Part shown: one piece after another, positions 20,192 through 30,779 of the stretch
How the letters are laid out: each line of letters opens with the position of its first letter
Numbering within the stretch: position 1 is the first letter of the stretch
Assembly (NCBI RefSeq): GCF_010093595.1
Contig: NW_022985441.1
Location: 2,256,372 to 2,320,371 of the forward strand
From: Mytilinidion resinicola
Taxonomy: Eukaryota; Ascomycota; Dothideomycetes; Mytilinidiales; Mytilinidiaceae
DNA: 64,000 nucleotides
Direction: 5' to 3'
The notes under the pieces: model-generated
Told to the model about the DNA's origin: nothing
The model's database searches: none
What the model saw: the letters and a program-made list of their open reading frames with translations, nothing else
Program-made: the position numbers and the translations under genes

Positions 20192-22564
20192 TCATTGTCC
20201 CATAAAGCTCATCTGGTATTGCGTTATGTTGTCCAACACATACTCCCAGTGCTGCAAGTCCGCTGCTTCGAGGAGAGAGAAAGACGGGTCTGCCCATGCG
20301 GTTTGCCATGGTTGAGCGTTGTCGCCCGGTGGAAATGATGGCATGAGTGGAGGTTCGCTGCCGCAATAGTCAAAATGCGGCTGCGGAGGTGCTGGGGCAT
20401 TGGTAGGCGCCGCTGGGGCAATCGTCTCCGTGCTTGCAGAGCTGAAGCCTTCGGTTGTATCGGTTGCGTGGGCGGGGACAGTCGAAGGCTGAGAGACGGC
20501 CACCGCAGATGAACTTTGCGCTGAAGTTCGGAGCTTCCTCGCGCGTTTGATACAGAGCTCGACTATCTTGACCTCCGCGAGAGCGAACTCGTTGATCCAG
20601 ATGTCGTTCTTCTGCATCTCACAGTAGGCTTCAAGGTCTTCAAGGATGGCAATGGATCGGCGGGAGTGCGGCTCGCGAACGGCAATGATTCCCAATACGA
20701 GCGCACTGTTGAAGAGATGGTGAGGACCGAGACACCATTTCAGCCGATCATTGAGTCGTTGCGAGAGATACTTCAACCTCATGTCCAGATCTGCGCAAGC
20801 CGATGCAATGCAAATGTCGTGGCTGTGCCGAAAGCGGTTCGTGATGGATTGGCGAAGGAGGTATGGCCTATGTAGCGTGACTCTGGCAAAGTGATACATG
20901 CTATGTAAGTGCAGTCGATTCCAGAAGAGGAATGGAAGAAGGCCATCCTTCGAAGTATCGGGGTCATGGAGCTTGAAGTACGGAGGGAGTTTGGCTTCCC
21001 AGGTTACGATCTCTTCATTTAGGGAAAGCACCATGTCGTAGGAATCAGTAAATAAGCCGAAGCAGTGCTCTTGAATTTTCCCAACGATGATGGCGAGGTG
21101 GTGGGCCAAAGAAGTACAAACACTCAACGTTGGCTCGCTAAGAGGCGCTTCAGAGGTACTAGCTGCTTCCTCATCGGTCATGTCGTCTAACCACACATTT
21201 GACGCCTTTTTGACGAGACATTGCTGATCGAGAATGGCAAATGGACGGCCTAAAGCCAACGCAATGGTCTTGTCGAGCATGTATAAATGGCTCCAGAGTC
21301 TGCGGCGGGTCTCGGTCTCCTTTCGAGGGAGCCGCCACCGCTCTCCGTCGATATGCATGCCTTGCGCTTGCGCCATACGCTACGAAGTGAAAGCACTCAG
21401 TCAATGGCCAGAAGGGGGGAGGTCTAGCCAAACGCACCATCGCAAAGCTAGTCGTAAGCCACGACTCAGGCACTCGTCGGGAGTATATCAAATAACGCGT
21501 AACCAGCACTCCCGCTCTTACAAGATCCGTCGACTCGCCGTAGAAGGTCGGAGCAATTACGATAGCCCGTCTTGCGGCCCAGTAGAAGCGCAATGATGTG
21601 TCTTGAAGCTCTCTCTGGACTTCCTTATTCTTGGGACGTGGACAATCGAGTAACACCCCGAATGCTAGAACAATGAAGAGAAGTGCGAGCCACCGGAGGT
21701 CTATAGTAGCAAAGTCATCAAATCCAAACTTCCGTTCCCAGAAATCGTCGTACTTGCTTCTGAATGACGCCGGGCACACCGCATCTATGGTCCAGTTGAG
21801 CTCATTAAGGAAGCAATCGGTGATCCTGTCGACTGTACTCTTCTTCCGGGGCAATAGACCAAGGAGGTCCCATATCTGTGAGAAAGGGCCTCCCTCGTCG
21901 CGGAATGAGTGCGTAGAACTGGCCATCTGAGATCGAATCCCAGAAGTCAGATCAGGTGCTGGAGCTTCCATAATCTTGGCCGCTGCTTGAGGGCCAAAGT
22001 AAGACGACCCAAAAAACGATGGGGCATCTCGGCTTTTGAACAGGTCACCGACTGTGGGATCTGAGGAATCATCTGCGCCTGCAGTATGGACGGAGTCCTC
22101 AGAAGCCCCGGCAAAGTCGTGATTAGCACCAGCTGGGGCTTCATGGTTGCTTGTTTCGTCGTTTCGGGGTGTGTTTGCTAAAGCCTGGCGACTGTTTTGA
22201 GCGTCTGCAGCCGGGCTTGCATGCATCCGCTGAGCTTCCTCGATATACGCACAGCGCGAAGCGACATTTCGACGCTTGCAGTTGAAGCAGGGATGAGCAC
22301 CGTCACACTAGAGTTGAAGGATACATGTTAGCTAGGTATTTATAATCTTCCACGTTCATTGCAAAGGAGAAGACTAAGATCACGTGATGCGCATTTCTGT
22401 ATCCGATCAAAGTCTTTGGACCCTTGGGATACACCATTCATTCCGACGATCCACGAAACTTCAAAGCATACCTTCTGCTTACGCCTGTGACAAGGAATAC
22501 ATGCGACAGCATGTCGGCCTCGTTTCCGTCGCGGCGTATCGACTTTCGTGGTGTCGTTCGGCAT
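20192..22564 (-). CDS. Zn(II)2Cys6 transcription factor with fungal-specific TF domain
   Basis: Exons 22472-22564, 21438-22307 and 20192-21379 give 716 aa. The binuclear cluster is split by the first intron (164 nt): ACIPCHRRKQK is completed by CDGAHPCFNCKRRNVASRC, supplying six Cys (CxxCx6C ... CxxC ... C). An Asp/Ser-rich linker follows. The fungal-specific regulatory domain spans roughly residues 160-520, with VLVTRYLIYSRRVPESW and, after the second splice, RMAQAQGMHIDGERW and RRRLWSHLYMLDKTIALALGRP. The C-terminus is Ser/Thr/Pro-rich and may activate transcription. It is a nuclear DNA-binding regulator. Its divergent neighbour at 22906 is a transporter and its convergent neighbour an FAH hydrolase, so it plausibly regulates both. 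The start is the first Met before the cluster. Confidence 0.9.
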
Positions 22565-22905
22565 TTGGAGGGTGGAGAGGATGCAGCATGGGGCTCAGGG
22601 AATTCCCCGATATTTGTGTGCCGTCGGCTTCAAGACTCCGTTGCGGAGAAGCGTCCTATCCCGAGACGAGGCTGGCAAAATAGATACGAGGATATGCCGA
22701 CGGATCGTCCCATGGTTCGTTCTCCGATCCCTTCCTCATCTTCTCATCGGCAAATTTTCATGATCGGACAAACACCATCGTTGCCATCTGGGATGATGTG
22801 TATAACTACTGCAACGACTTTAAGGTTGGAGATGGCACGACACTACGACAAAAACTTACGAATACTCCACCTCGGCATATCGAATCCACTTCTTGTGCTT
22901 TCAAA
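22565..22905. promoter_or_regulatory. Shared divergent promoter of regulator and transporter
   Basis: 341 bp separate the start codons of the Zn2Cys6 regulator (minus) and the transporter (plus). A bidirectional control region is implied by position. I did not identify a specific CGG-N-CCG operator with confidence. Confidence 0.45.
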
Positions 22906-24501
22906 ATGGACACTGAAAAGGGCATGGACGCCAATTCCTTTACCAAGGATGCCGCCATTAGTGAGGGTGAAGCTTTAAAGGTCGATGATGGCCAGACGTA
23001 TATCGATCCGGTAGCTGAGAAGCGCCTGATTCGGAAGTTGGATCTGATGCTGTCGCCGATGATGGTTCTCTTCTTCCTGGTAGCATATCTAGACCGAAGC
23101 AACATTGGTACGCCTCGCCCTTGGCTCTAACCATCAATATAATCGCTAACGGCTCAGTAGGAAATGCCGCTATTGCTGGAATGACAACCGATCTGAACCT
23201 GACCGGCAATAGGTTGAACGTTGCAGTGACTCTGTTTTATGGTATGCGACATTCCTCATTGACTACCTCCATCCTCTAACTTCAACCTAGTTACATATAT
23301 TGCCTTCGAGGTACCGGCATCATTAGCGCTTAAGAAGCTACGCCCAAGTCGCCTTATCCCATTTTTCGTTATCTGCTGGAGCGCTGTTATCATTGGCGCA
23401 GCCTTCGTTAACAACTACGCTGGTCTCATTGCGACGCGTCTACTCCTAGGTTGCTTCGAGAGCGGGCTCTTCCCCTGCTTGACACTGTACCTCAGCACCT
23501 TCTACCAGCCTCTTGAGCAAGCTCGCCGTATTTCATACCTCTTCGTCGCATCAGCCCTCTCCGGGGCTTTCGGAGGCCTACTTGCATATGGTCTGACGAG
23601 TCTCCATGGCGCCAAAGGTCTCGCAGGATGGCGATGGCTCTTCTTGATCGAGGGCGTCATCTCAATGATCGTCGGCCTCATGGCTATCTTCCTTCTCCCC
23701 GACAACTTCGAGACAGCCTGGTGGCTCCGTGAAGACGAAAAGGTCATCATGCGCGCTCGAACTGGAAACGCAAGCTTGTACCAAGGCGCGTCGCTCTCCA
23801 TCGAGACATTCGACAAGGAAGAAGTCAAGTACGCCTTCCAGGACCCCAAAGTTTGGTTGTCATCGTTCTGCCAGTTCTGCGCCGACACGTGCTCGTTTGG
23901 TTTCTCAACTTTCCTGCCCGTCATTATCAAGGGCTTTGGGTACTCAAGCATCCACACCCAACTGCTCACTGTGCCGGTATACATCTGGGCATCCATTGTC
24001 TATATCACCGTCTCTTTCGCATCGGACCACTTCAACCGCAGGGCTATCTTCATGGTCCCAATGGCGCTCGTTACTTCGATCGGATACGCTATGCAGCTGG
24101 GAGTCTCTATGGATAAAACGGCTGTCCTCTATTTCGCGACCTTCGTCACTGCTACTGGTATCTACTGCGTTGTTGGCTTGAACGTCACCTGGATCATCAA
24201 CAGCAACGCCGGCTACTTCAAGCGCGCAACAGCTATCGGCCTGCAGCAAACCATTGGAAATAGCGCCGGTATCATGGCCGGACAGATCTATCGTCTGAAA
24301 AACGCCGATGGACGCTATGTTATCGGCCATGCAATTTCTCTCAGCACCATGACTACGGCTGCAGTGGGCTACTTCACCATGTTTCTCCTTCTGCGCGGTC
24401 TGAACCGCAAGCGCGAGAACATGTCGATTGAGGAGCGGATTAAAGAGATTGACGCAGGCAAAATGGGAGATAGACATCCTGATTTCAGGTATACGTTGTA
24501 G
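22906..24501 (+). CDS. MFS transporter, anion:cation symporter (Dal5/Tna1-like) family
   Basis: Exons 22906-23107, 23161-23241 and 23291-24501 give 497 aa with two small introns (53 and 49 nt). The N-terminus is acidic and cytosolic, followed by KLDLMLSPMMVLFFLVAYLDRSNIGNA, the characteristic first helix and loop of ACS-family permeases. Later blocks include RLLLGCFESGLFPCLTLYLS (helix 4), GLAGWRWLFLIEGVISMIVG (helix 6), FGFSTFLPVIIKGFGYSS and WIINSNAGYFKRATAIGLQQTIGNSAG. Twelve membrane helices are expected. Family members import organic anions such as allantoate, nicotinate or sugar acids; the substrate here is unknown. Position suggests uptake of a compound processed by the nearby FAH enzyme. 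Confidence 0.9.
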
Positions 24502-25276
24502 ATAGATGTTGGGGTGAACTTCGAAAAAAGAATAGTGCTTTGTACTCGAATGCATTTATGTATTACCCCTGTAGCTAATTTACATAAAGCCTCACGTGAT
24601 CAGCATACACCTCTACAACCTCTCAGCACCACGCCCAAACACTGCCGTCTCCCGAACATGATCCTCCGTTTCGAATCACTGTGTTGGTGTTTCCGCCTCT
24701 TCGCGATCCCCATCCAATCGTGCTTCCCATAGCCGCCGATTCCCCAGCCTCAAACATCTGCGGCGCAGCGGCGCTAAGGATAGAATAGCACGAAACTTGT
24801 TCTGCATACTCCCAGACCCAGTACCGAAGTTTTTCTCCCTGATAAGGAAATAGTTTCGGCCCACGCGAGCGCGTAAAAGCGCTTCTCGGGATACTGGGAA
24901 CAGCTTGGCGATCCCCTGACAGCATCGAGTGAACAGGAGTTTAGTACGAGGGGTCTTGGTGCTGGGAACGATTCAGATGTCCGTGCTGCATCGCGCCTCT
25001 ATTTAGAGATGTCTACGCCGCAATCCCATGTCTATTCAAACGAGCGTTGCAGCGGGTGAGTTGAAGGACATACTGGGGGTGGAGATATTCTACACGATCA
25101 AGTTTTCCATTCATTGCCTTACTTACCTTTCAAGTCCAATAAATACATTTTCATCTTCTCCATTTCTGGTCTTCAGATCTCGCTTTTGAGTAAAACATAC
25201 CTCCACTCCTCTTTCGCGATGAATCGGAATCCCATCATCGAATCATCACCGCGCCCCAACACCGTCGAGTGATCCA
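24502..25276. other. Intergenic region with a possible 2EXR-like remnant
   Basis: On the minus strand at 24925-24623, a 100-codon frame contains LFPYQGEKLRYWVWEYA. This faintly resembles the F-x-x-LPxELRxxIWE start of fungal 2EXR/F-box-like proteins, but no further homologous block follows. It may be a gene remnant. Nothing else is supported here. Confidence 0.25.
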
Positions 25277-25576
25277 ATGCATCTCCACTCAACCTCCCTC
25301 TTTCCTCTCCTCTTCATCCTCTCTCTGGTCCACCACTCCCTCGCTGCTTTGATGTCCATCCCACGCCCCAGTTTTCCAGATCCTTGCGGTTTGAAACGGC
25401 ACTCCAGTGTCGGCTTGTCTACGCCTGAGGCAGCCGCTAGACGTATTGGCCATACCACCACAAACTCTCCTGGGTGCTACATGCATCCCTTTCATGGCAT
25501 ACATAATCCTCTGCTCGTGAGCGGTACTCCCGCTTTAACTCACAGCTCTCGTTGTCTACGAACGGGACATAGTTGA
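25277..25576 (+). CDS. Possible small secreted protein
   Basis: A 99-codon frame opens at an ATG and begins with a strong signal-peptide-like segment, MHLHSTSLFPLLFILSLVHH followed by SLA. The rest has few cysteines (three) and no known domain. Its 3' half overlaps the minus-strand F-box-like gene (stop at 25437), which weakens the case that both are real. It is listed as a candidate only. Confidence 0.25.
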   Translation: MHLHSTSLFPLLFILSLVHHSLAALMSIPRPSFPDPCGLKRHSSVGLSTPEAAARRIGHTTTNSPGCYMHPFHGIHNPLLVSGTPALTHSSRCLRTGHS

Positions 25577-26264
25577 CCTCCAACCCTCTGCTCACAAGGT
25601 CCTTGACCAGTTCAAACATCTCCCGCAGAACACCATAGCCGAAGACATCTGGCGGGTAACGCATCCAGTTACTCTTATTCAAGAGCAAGTCCACCCGCTC
25701 CAGGTTTCTCAGACGGGCAAGCCCACGGCCAAGAACCCCTTGCAAGTCGACCAGGGATTCTGGCTCACCATGGCCCAGTACCAAGTGCTTCACGTTCATA
25801 GAGCTCGCTTCATTCCCCAGCCACGCCAACGCGTCGGTATCGGTGGGCAAGATGAACACCGCGTGTGCGATGACCTCCGCAGCTTCGAACGCCAGACGGC
25901 CGACGGCTTGCGGGTCTAGCCAGTACTTGTACTTGTTCAGAGACCGGGATTGGAGGTCTCACGAATGTAGATGAATATGCGGAGGCATGGTTACCAGTGG
26001 TAGGGATGGAGTACTAGCTGTGACGTAAACTGGTTCGTCGGGGTCGAAGCTCATGCGGTTCCGCAGCCGCTGAAAAACTCTCGATTCTCGGCTTCCGTGG
26101 AGTACCGTGACCACAGTTGAGCCAGAGGTTTCAGTATATTTGATCATGCTGCTGGGACGTGGAAAAACCTCGCGAAAGATCTGAAGTCGGATCTCTGGTG
26201 GTAGCCGGTTCAGCTTGACGGCGGCGCAGCGGAAAGTGAGGATGTTGATTCGGGCGCTAGTTGA
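25437..26264 (-). CDS. F-box/2EXR-like protein, start and one splice unresolved
   Basis: The minus strand reads LNRLPPEIRLQIFREVF near 26226-26176, the usual N-terminal motif of fungal F-box or 2EXR domains. The frame continues through MIKYTETSGST and VYVTASTPSLPL to a TGA at 25959-25961. It resumes in the same frame as YKYWLDPQAVGRLAFEAAEV and runs to the stop at 25437. Removing a 63-nt GTAACC...AAG segment (about 25930-25992) would take out the TGA without changing frame, so a small intron is possible, though its branch site is poor. No ATG opens the frame upstream of the motif; the true first exon was not found. F-box proteins bring substrates to SCF ubiquitin ligases. The gene may be intact with a missed exon, or decayed. 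Confidence 0.45.
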
Positions 26265-26322
26265 TTACCATGTCAGGTCAAAAGAGGAAAAGTAGGAAAA
26301 GGATGATGGGGTAGGGTATATA

Positions 26323-26715
26323 CTATTCGTCATGGATAGTCCACATATTGGTGGACCGGCGAACTTTTTGGAACCTCTCTGATAATGCTGGACCTTGCAC
26401 TCGCTTCGATGATGACCAACGCCGAAAGAATGTATTCGGCGCTCTAAAGTCAGGCAGGATTTCCGGGTGTCGGTGATAAGGCGAGATGCTCCATGTTCTG
26501 GTAGCCTTATTCTTTGATTTCAGTAAACCTTGTTTCGCATCCCGTCCTGTCTTTCCATCCAGCGCCCTCGCAAATAGCATCGCCCATGTCGGATCTTGTC
26601 CCACCATGCCAGCCGCGCGCACGAGTGTAAGTAGCTTCTCCGCTGTGATCTCTAGCCCCGCGTCGGCGAGGATGAGTGCGGCGAAGGCGAATTTCATTTC
26701 GGCGTCAGCTGCCAT
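26323..26715 (-). CDS. Divergent ribosomal P1-like protein without the acidic tail
   Basis: From the Met at 26715 (MAADAEMKF) the frame contains FAALILADAGLEITAEKLLT and then LVRAAGMVGQDPTWAMLFARALDGK. This is the N-terminal dimerisation domain of 60S acidic stalk protein P1, which in ordinary P1 is followed by an Ala/Gly hinge and the acidic ESDDDMGFGLFD tail. Here the domain is followed by about 70 basic, Ser/Trp/Arg-rich residues and no acidic tail. It is therefore a divergent paralogue, a truncated copy or a pseudogene with a false 3' part. The open frame extends upstream to 27105, but that portion has no P1 character. A missed 3' intron could also hide a proper tail; I found none. Confidence 0.45.
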   Translation of the reverse strand: MAADAEMKFAFAALILADAGLEITAEKLLTLVRAAGMVGQDPTWAMLFARALDGKTGRDAKQGLLKSKNKATRTWSISPYHRHPEILPDFRAPNTFFRRWSSSKRVQGPALSERFQKVRRSTNMWTIHDE

Positions 26716-27108
26716 TTCTTCCAGACGCGCAATATTGGGCACGGACTTGTCGTAGAGGCTGGAGGATGAAGGGCGTAGAAGCAGTATCGGGGAAGGTTGA
26801 AAGGTGTGAGGGAGACATCGGAGGATGAAGGACGTAGAAAGAGTGTCGAGAGAGATCGAAAGCAGCGAGGGCGTTAGAAGTTGAGGTTCGCTTGGACGGT
26901 GACTGTGGAAACCTCTAGCGGAGAATCGAAGTGAGGAGCAAAAGCTTAGACAAGCGGCGACAGAAAATCGTTCGCGTGGAACTGATTGCGCTCCAAAGAG
27001 ACACTTTAGCACTTCACCACGGCTTACATGCACACGATTCTCAAGGGCATCGTCACCTGTCTTGTTATTCCATTCCGATATCATCGATTGCAAAACCCTA
27101 TTCATACC

Positions 27109-28423
27109 TCAACTACCTTCAAATCTTGGCCGCTCACCCTGCGGCGTAATGCGAAGCATATGCCTCCTCGTCTCGCCCTCCTTGACCTGGAAGTCCCGTA
27201 GAGCGGAACTAAATTCACCACATTAGCCAGCATTCCTGCGACAAGGCTACAGAAACCGAGTGCAAATAACTTACTGCTGCGTCACGCGATTATCATAAAC
27301 CACAACTGTCCCCGGCGTCCAGTGAACGCGGATATGCCAATCTTGACCATGCTCGATGTGATTGTAGAGGAAGTCTAAAATGCTCGCACTCTCTTCCTCC
27401 TTCAGGCCCACAATCTTGCGCGTATAGAGACGATTCACGTAGAGCGAATTCGTTTTCGTTACCTATGAATCCATAAGCTCAATCCATAGGACTTTGGAAT
27501 CTGAGATTTAGACACTGCTGAACTTACAGGATGCGTCCTCACAACCGGATGCACAGTCTCAATCGGCTTCCGAATATACCTCTCCTTATTCTCCGCGACC
27601 TGCGCCTGCTGGAACCCAGAATGCGTGGCCTCTAAACCATGCAACCTCGTCCTGTACGTCTCAGAAAGCGCATTATACGCCGCTGTGGTAGATAGATACA
27701 ACGTATCACCCCCAGAAACCGGCGTCTCTAGTGAGAAAAAGATCGTCGTGCCCATGCCATTTCTATGCAGCACATCAGCACATTAGTAATCGCATCGGCC
27801 ATAAATTGAGCACTTACATCTCATAGCTCATATCCGAATGCCACTTGATACTGCTCACATTGTTCTTGATCTCATTGTCCACAGACCCGGCCTTGAAATC
27901 GCGATACACGGGCAGTAGCTCTGGGAAATTTTTCACTTGACCCCCATGCTGATGGACATGCAGCGGACCAAAATGCGCGCCGAAAGCGCGTTGGCGTTCA
28001 GGTCCTATGTCAGCGAAGTCCTGATTACGGAAGACAACGACACCGCGCTCGGCGGCGAGGAGTGCAAGCTCATCTTTTTGCGCGTCAGTGAGAGCGCTGA
28101 GCTGGATCCCGTGGATCTCGGTGCCAGTTGCGGGAGTGATCTCATTGACGGTGATTCCAGGGGCATTTAAGAGAGCGGCTTTGGCTGGGTCGGCTCTTGA
28201 TCCGGGGTCGTGGTGTTCAAATTCTTCGAGAGGTGATTGGAGGCCGGGAATGTAATTGGGGAGGTAGTCGGCGTATTTGTACTGGAGAGATTAGCGAGGG
28301 TAACTCAACCACTATATCAGAGAAGCTGTATACCGGAGCCTCATCGTAGTTAACGGAAGTCTCGATTCTGATTGGAGCAACTTTTGGGGTGGCAGTCTCG
28401 GTTTGGGTTACAGTGGTCGTCAT
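27109..28423 (-). CDS. TauD/TfdA-type Fe(II)/2-oxoglutarate dioxygenase
   Basis: Five exons (28334-28423, 27818-28281, 27528-27762, 27275-27462, 27109-27208) join in phase to 358 aa. The N-terminus has YADYLPNYIPGLQSPLEEFEHHDPGSRAD, typical of fungal sulfonate/xanthine dioxygenase-like proteins. The metal-binding HxD is in SIKWHSDMSYE. Other family blocks are GDTLYLSTTAAYNALS, RTHPVTKTNSLYVN and, for the distal His and 2-oxoglutarate-binding Arg, VKEGETRRHMLRITPQGERP. The family hydroxylates a substrate such as taurine, other sulfonates or xanthine with loss of CO2 from 2-oxoglutarate. All ligands are present. It is divergent from a Liz1-like transporter 586 bp away, a likely uptake-plus-oxidation pair. 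Confidence 0.9.
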
Positions 28424-29009
28424 GTTTTCGAATTCCAGATTGAGTCGTATACCTAGATCTTGAGGTGCAATGCATACACCCTTCTCTTATCCTGCCATGT
28501 TTAAATCCGGAAGCATTCTTCCTGGTGTTGGTACATTATTAACTACTATTGCGAGCTTATCTGGAGGTATTGCTCATGTCCTCGCTAACCCACCCTGTAG
28601 CCTTGTCAACACGCAACACCAGACCCTACGCGAGTAGTTGCATTCGCTTTGATTGGGCCGAAATAGGTATCTTGATTACACCATTGATCGTGATATGGCG
28701 TTTTCGCGAAACAATGGGACCAGTCGAGAGGGCGGATACATATCCCGACGTAAGTCCTTCGTCCGTCGTAAAGAGAAATGACTCGTAGTATGCAAGTTCT
28801 AAACCATGGAGACCTTCGTTATCACGTCCCGAAGCTACTAAGTCGAGCTCTAAAACTACTAAGTCGATTCGCAATTATAGCGGTGCATTGCAAAGGGATA
28901 AGAGATGGGAATGCGGTCCAGCGCTATAGCTTTATCGCCAGCTTTAAGTGCCGGACTCCCGGCATTCTGAAAAGCGCGTCAGTAGAACCGGGCTTACAGA
29001 GCTCTCAAA
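28424..29009. promoter_or_regulatory. Divergent promoter between dioxygenase and transporter
   Basis: 586 bp between the start codons of two divergent genes. It contains a short direct repeat, CTACTAAGTCGA, near 28837 and 28856. No coding region is supported. Co-regulation of the two genes is inferred from arrangement alone. Confidence 0.4.
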
Positions 29010-30745
29010 ATGGCTGAGATTAAGGATAAGGAGGTTACAATCCAAGCAGTGCCAATTTCAGGTTCAGCTGCGGAACCTATCTCCGACGTGGACTCCTCTA
29101 AAGCGCCTATCTCAGAGCGCAATGGGAAGCAGAGAGTAGTGTGGTGGAGGAAGGCGGTGGGACTGATCTGGGACTCGGTGGAAGGTGATCCCAGAGACCG
29201 ACGTTATGTACAGAAACTGGATTCATACCTGTTGTAAGTCGCTGTGAGCCGCATCGCTTATGAAAATATGTTGACCATCGCAGCTCGTACATCTGCTTTG
29301 GTTACTTCATCAAGTACCTCGACCAAACGAACTACACGAACGCATTCGTTAGCGGGATGAAAGAGGACCTGCACCTCTACGGGAACGAGCGCAACTGGCT
29401 AAATACTTACTTCAACATCGGTATCATCATCGGCACCATTCCATCCCAAATGATCCAGCTCAAGTACGTCCGCCCCTCCATATGGATTCCCGCTTGTGAA
29501 ATCGTCTGGACAGCCCTAGTGATGGCTATGGCGGGTGCCAAAAATGTCAAGACCCTTTACGTGCTGCGGTTCTTCGTCGGTCTTGCCGAAGCATGCTCAT
29601 TTCCCGGATATGCGGCGTTGCTGGGAGGTTGGTACGGACCAACGCAATTGACGAAGAGAGTCGCGATCTTTGAGCAGACGAGTGCGATTGCATCGATGTT
29701 CAGTGGCTACTTGCAGGCGGCGTTGTATAAGGGACTGAACGGAAGATTGGGCTTGGCGGGATGGAGGTGGCTGTTTATCTTTGATGGAATTATTTCGTTC
29801 CCGATTGCACTATGGGGCCTTTTTGCGATTCCTGATCTTCCGCATACAACGAAGGCGTTTTACTGGAGCGAGGACGTAAGTTCTAACCTCTTCGGGAGAA
29901 CTTATCAGATGCTGACGGATCGCATAGGACAAAAAGTACGGCGTCGAAAGAATCGAGAAGCTGGGACGCAAAGCTCCAGAAAAGCTGACCTTGCGAGTTA
30001 TCAAGGGTGTATACACCAATTGGCGACTCTGGGCATTCATATTGCCGTACCTGTAGGTTTTGTGATGATCTTCAAAGCTGCAGTAATTAACGGCCTTCCA
30101 GAATGGTAGCTCAAGCCGGTTCAGGGACGAATTACTTCAATCTCTGGCTAAAAGCCGAGAAGTATAGTGTCGTACGCATCAACACCTTGCCTACTGCTGG
30201 CAGCGCTATCAGCGTGGTCGCTGCCTTTGCATTTGGTATAGTGGCGGACCGCACCGGGCATCGATGGTCCACCATTGTTGCGATTCAGATCCTCGTTATG
30301 ATTTCTAACATTCTGCTCGCCGTCTGGGACATCTCCAAGGGAGCGAAGTTCTTCGCATTCTACTTGTCATATGTTGGAGCAGCCGCTCAACCTATTGTTA
30401 TTGTGAGCGTCACCCCCAGAGGCATTACTTCCCTCGCTGACTGAAGACTAGGGTTGGGGCCATGAATTGAGCGCCGGCGATCCGAATTTGAGGCAGCTTT
30501 TGGTCGCCACGGGCAATATTTTCACATACTGTTTCTCGTCCTGGCTCCCTCGTAAGCTTACCCATCCTCAATATTGGCGGTCAGGGATTAACGTATTTCC
30601 AGTGGCGCTGTTCCCGACGTATGATGCACCCAAATACCAGTATGGATACCAGATCTTGATTCTTTTCGGGGGTTTCGCGATCATTGGGACGCTGTTATTG
30701 CACTTCCTACACAGCAGAAGGCCAAAAGTGCAGGAGATTGCTTGA
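29010..30745 (+). CDS. MFS transporter, Liz1/pantothenate-type ACS family
   Basis: Six exons (29010-29233, 29284-29875, 29928-30052, 30102-30402, 30452-30551, 30603-30745) splice to 494 aa, each intron being 49-52 nt with good signals. The blocks are those of the Liz1/Fen2 branch: KLDSYLFSYICFGYFIKYLD with QTNYTNAFVSGMKEDL, NIGIIIGTIPSQMIQLKYVR, LRFFVGLAEACSFPGYAALL, GLAGWRWLFIFDGIISFPIA, GWGHELSAGDPNLRQLL and LPLALFPTYDAPKYQYGYQ. Twelve helices are expected in the plasma membrane. Known relatives carry pantothenate, vitamins or small acids. The neighbour suggests a sulfonate-like or other dioxygenase substrate, which is inference only. Confidence 0.9.
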
Positions 30746-30779
30746 GAGCGAGCAGAAAATTAGGAGAGGAGGAATGTAT

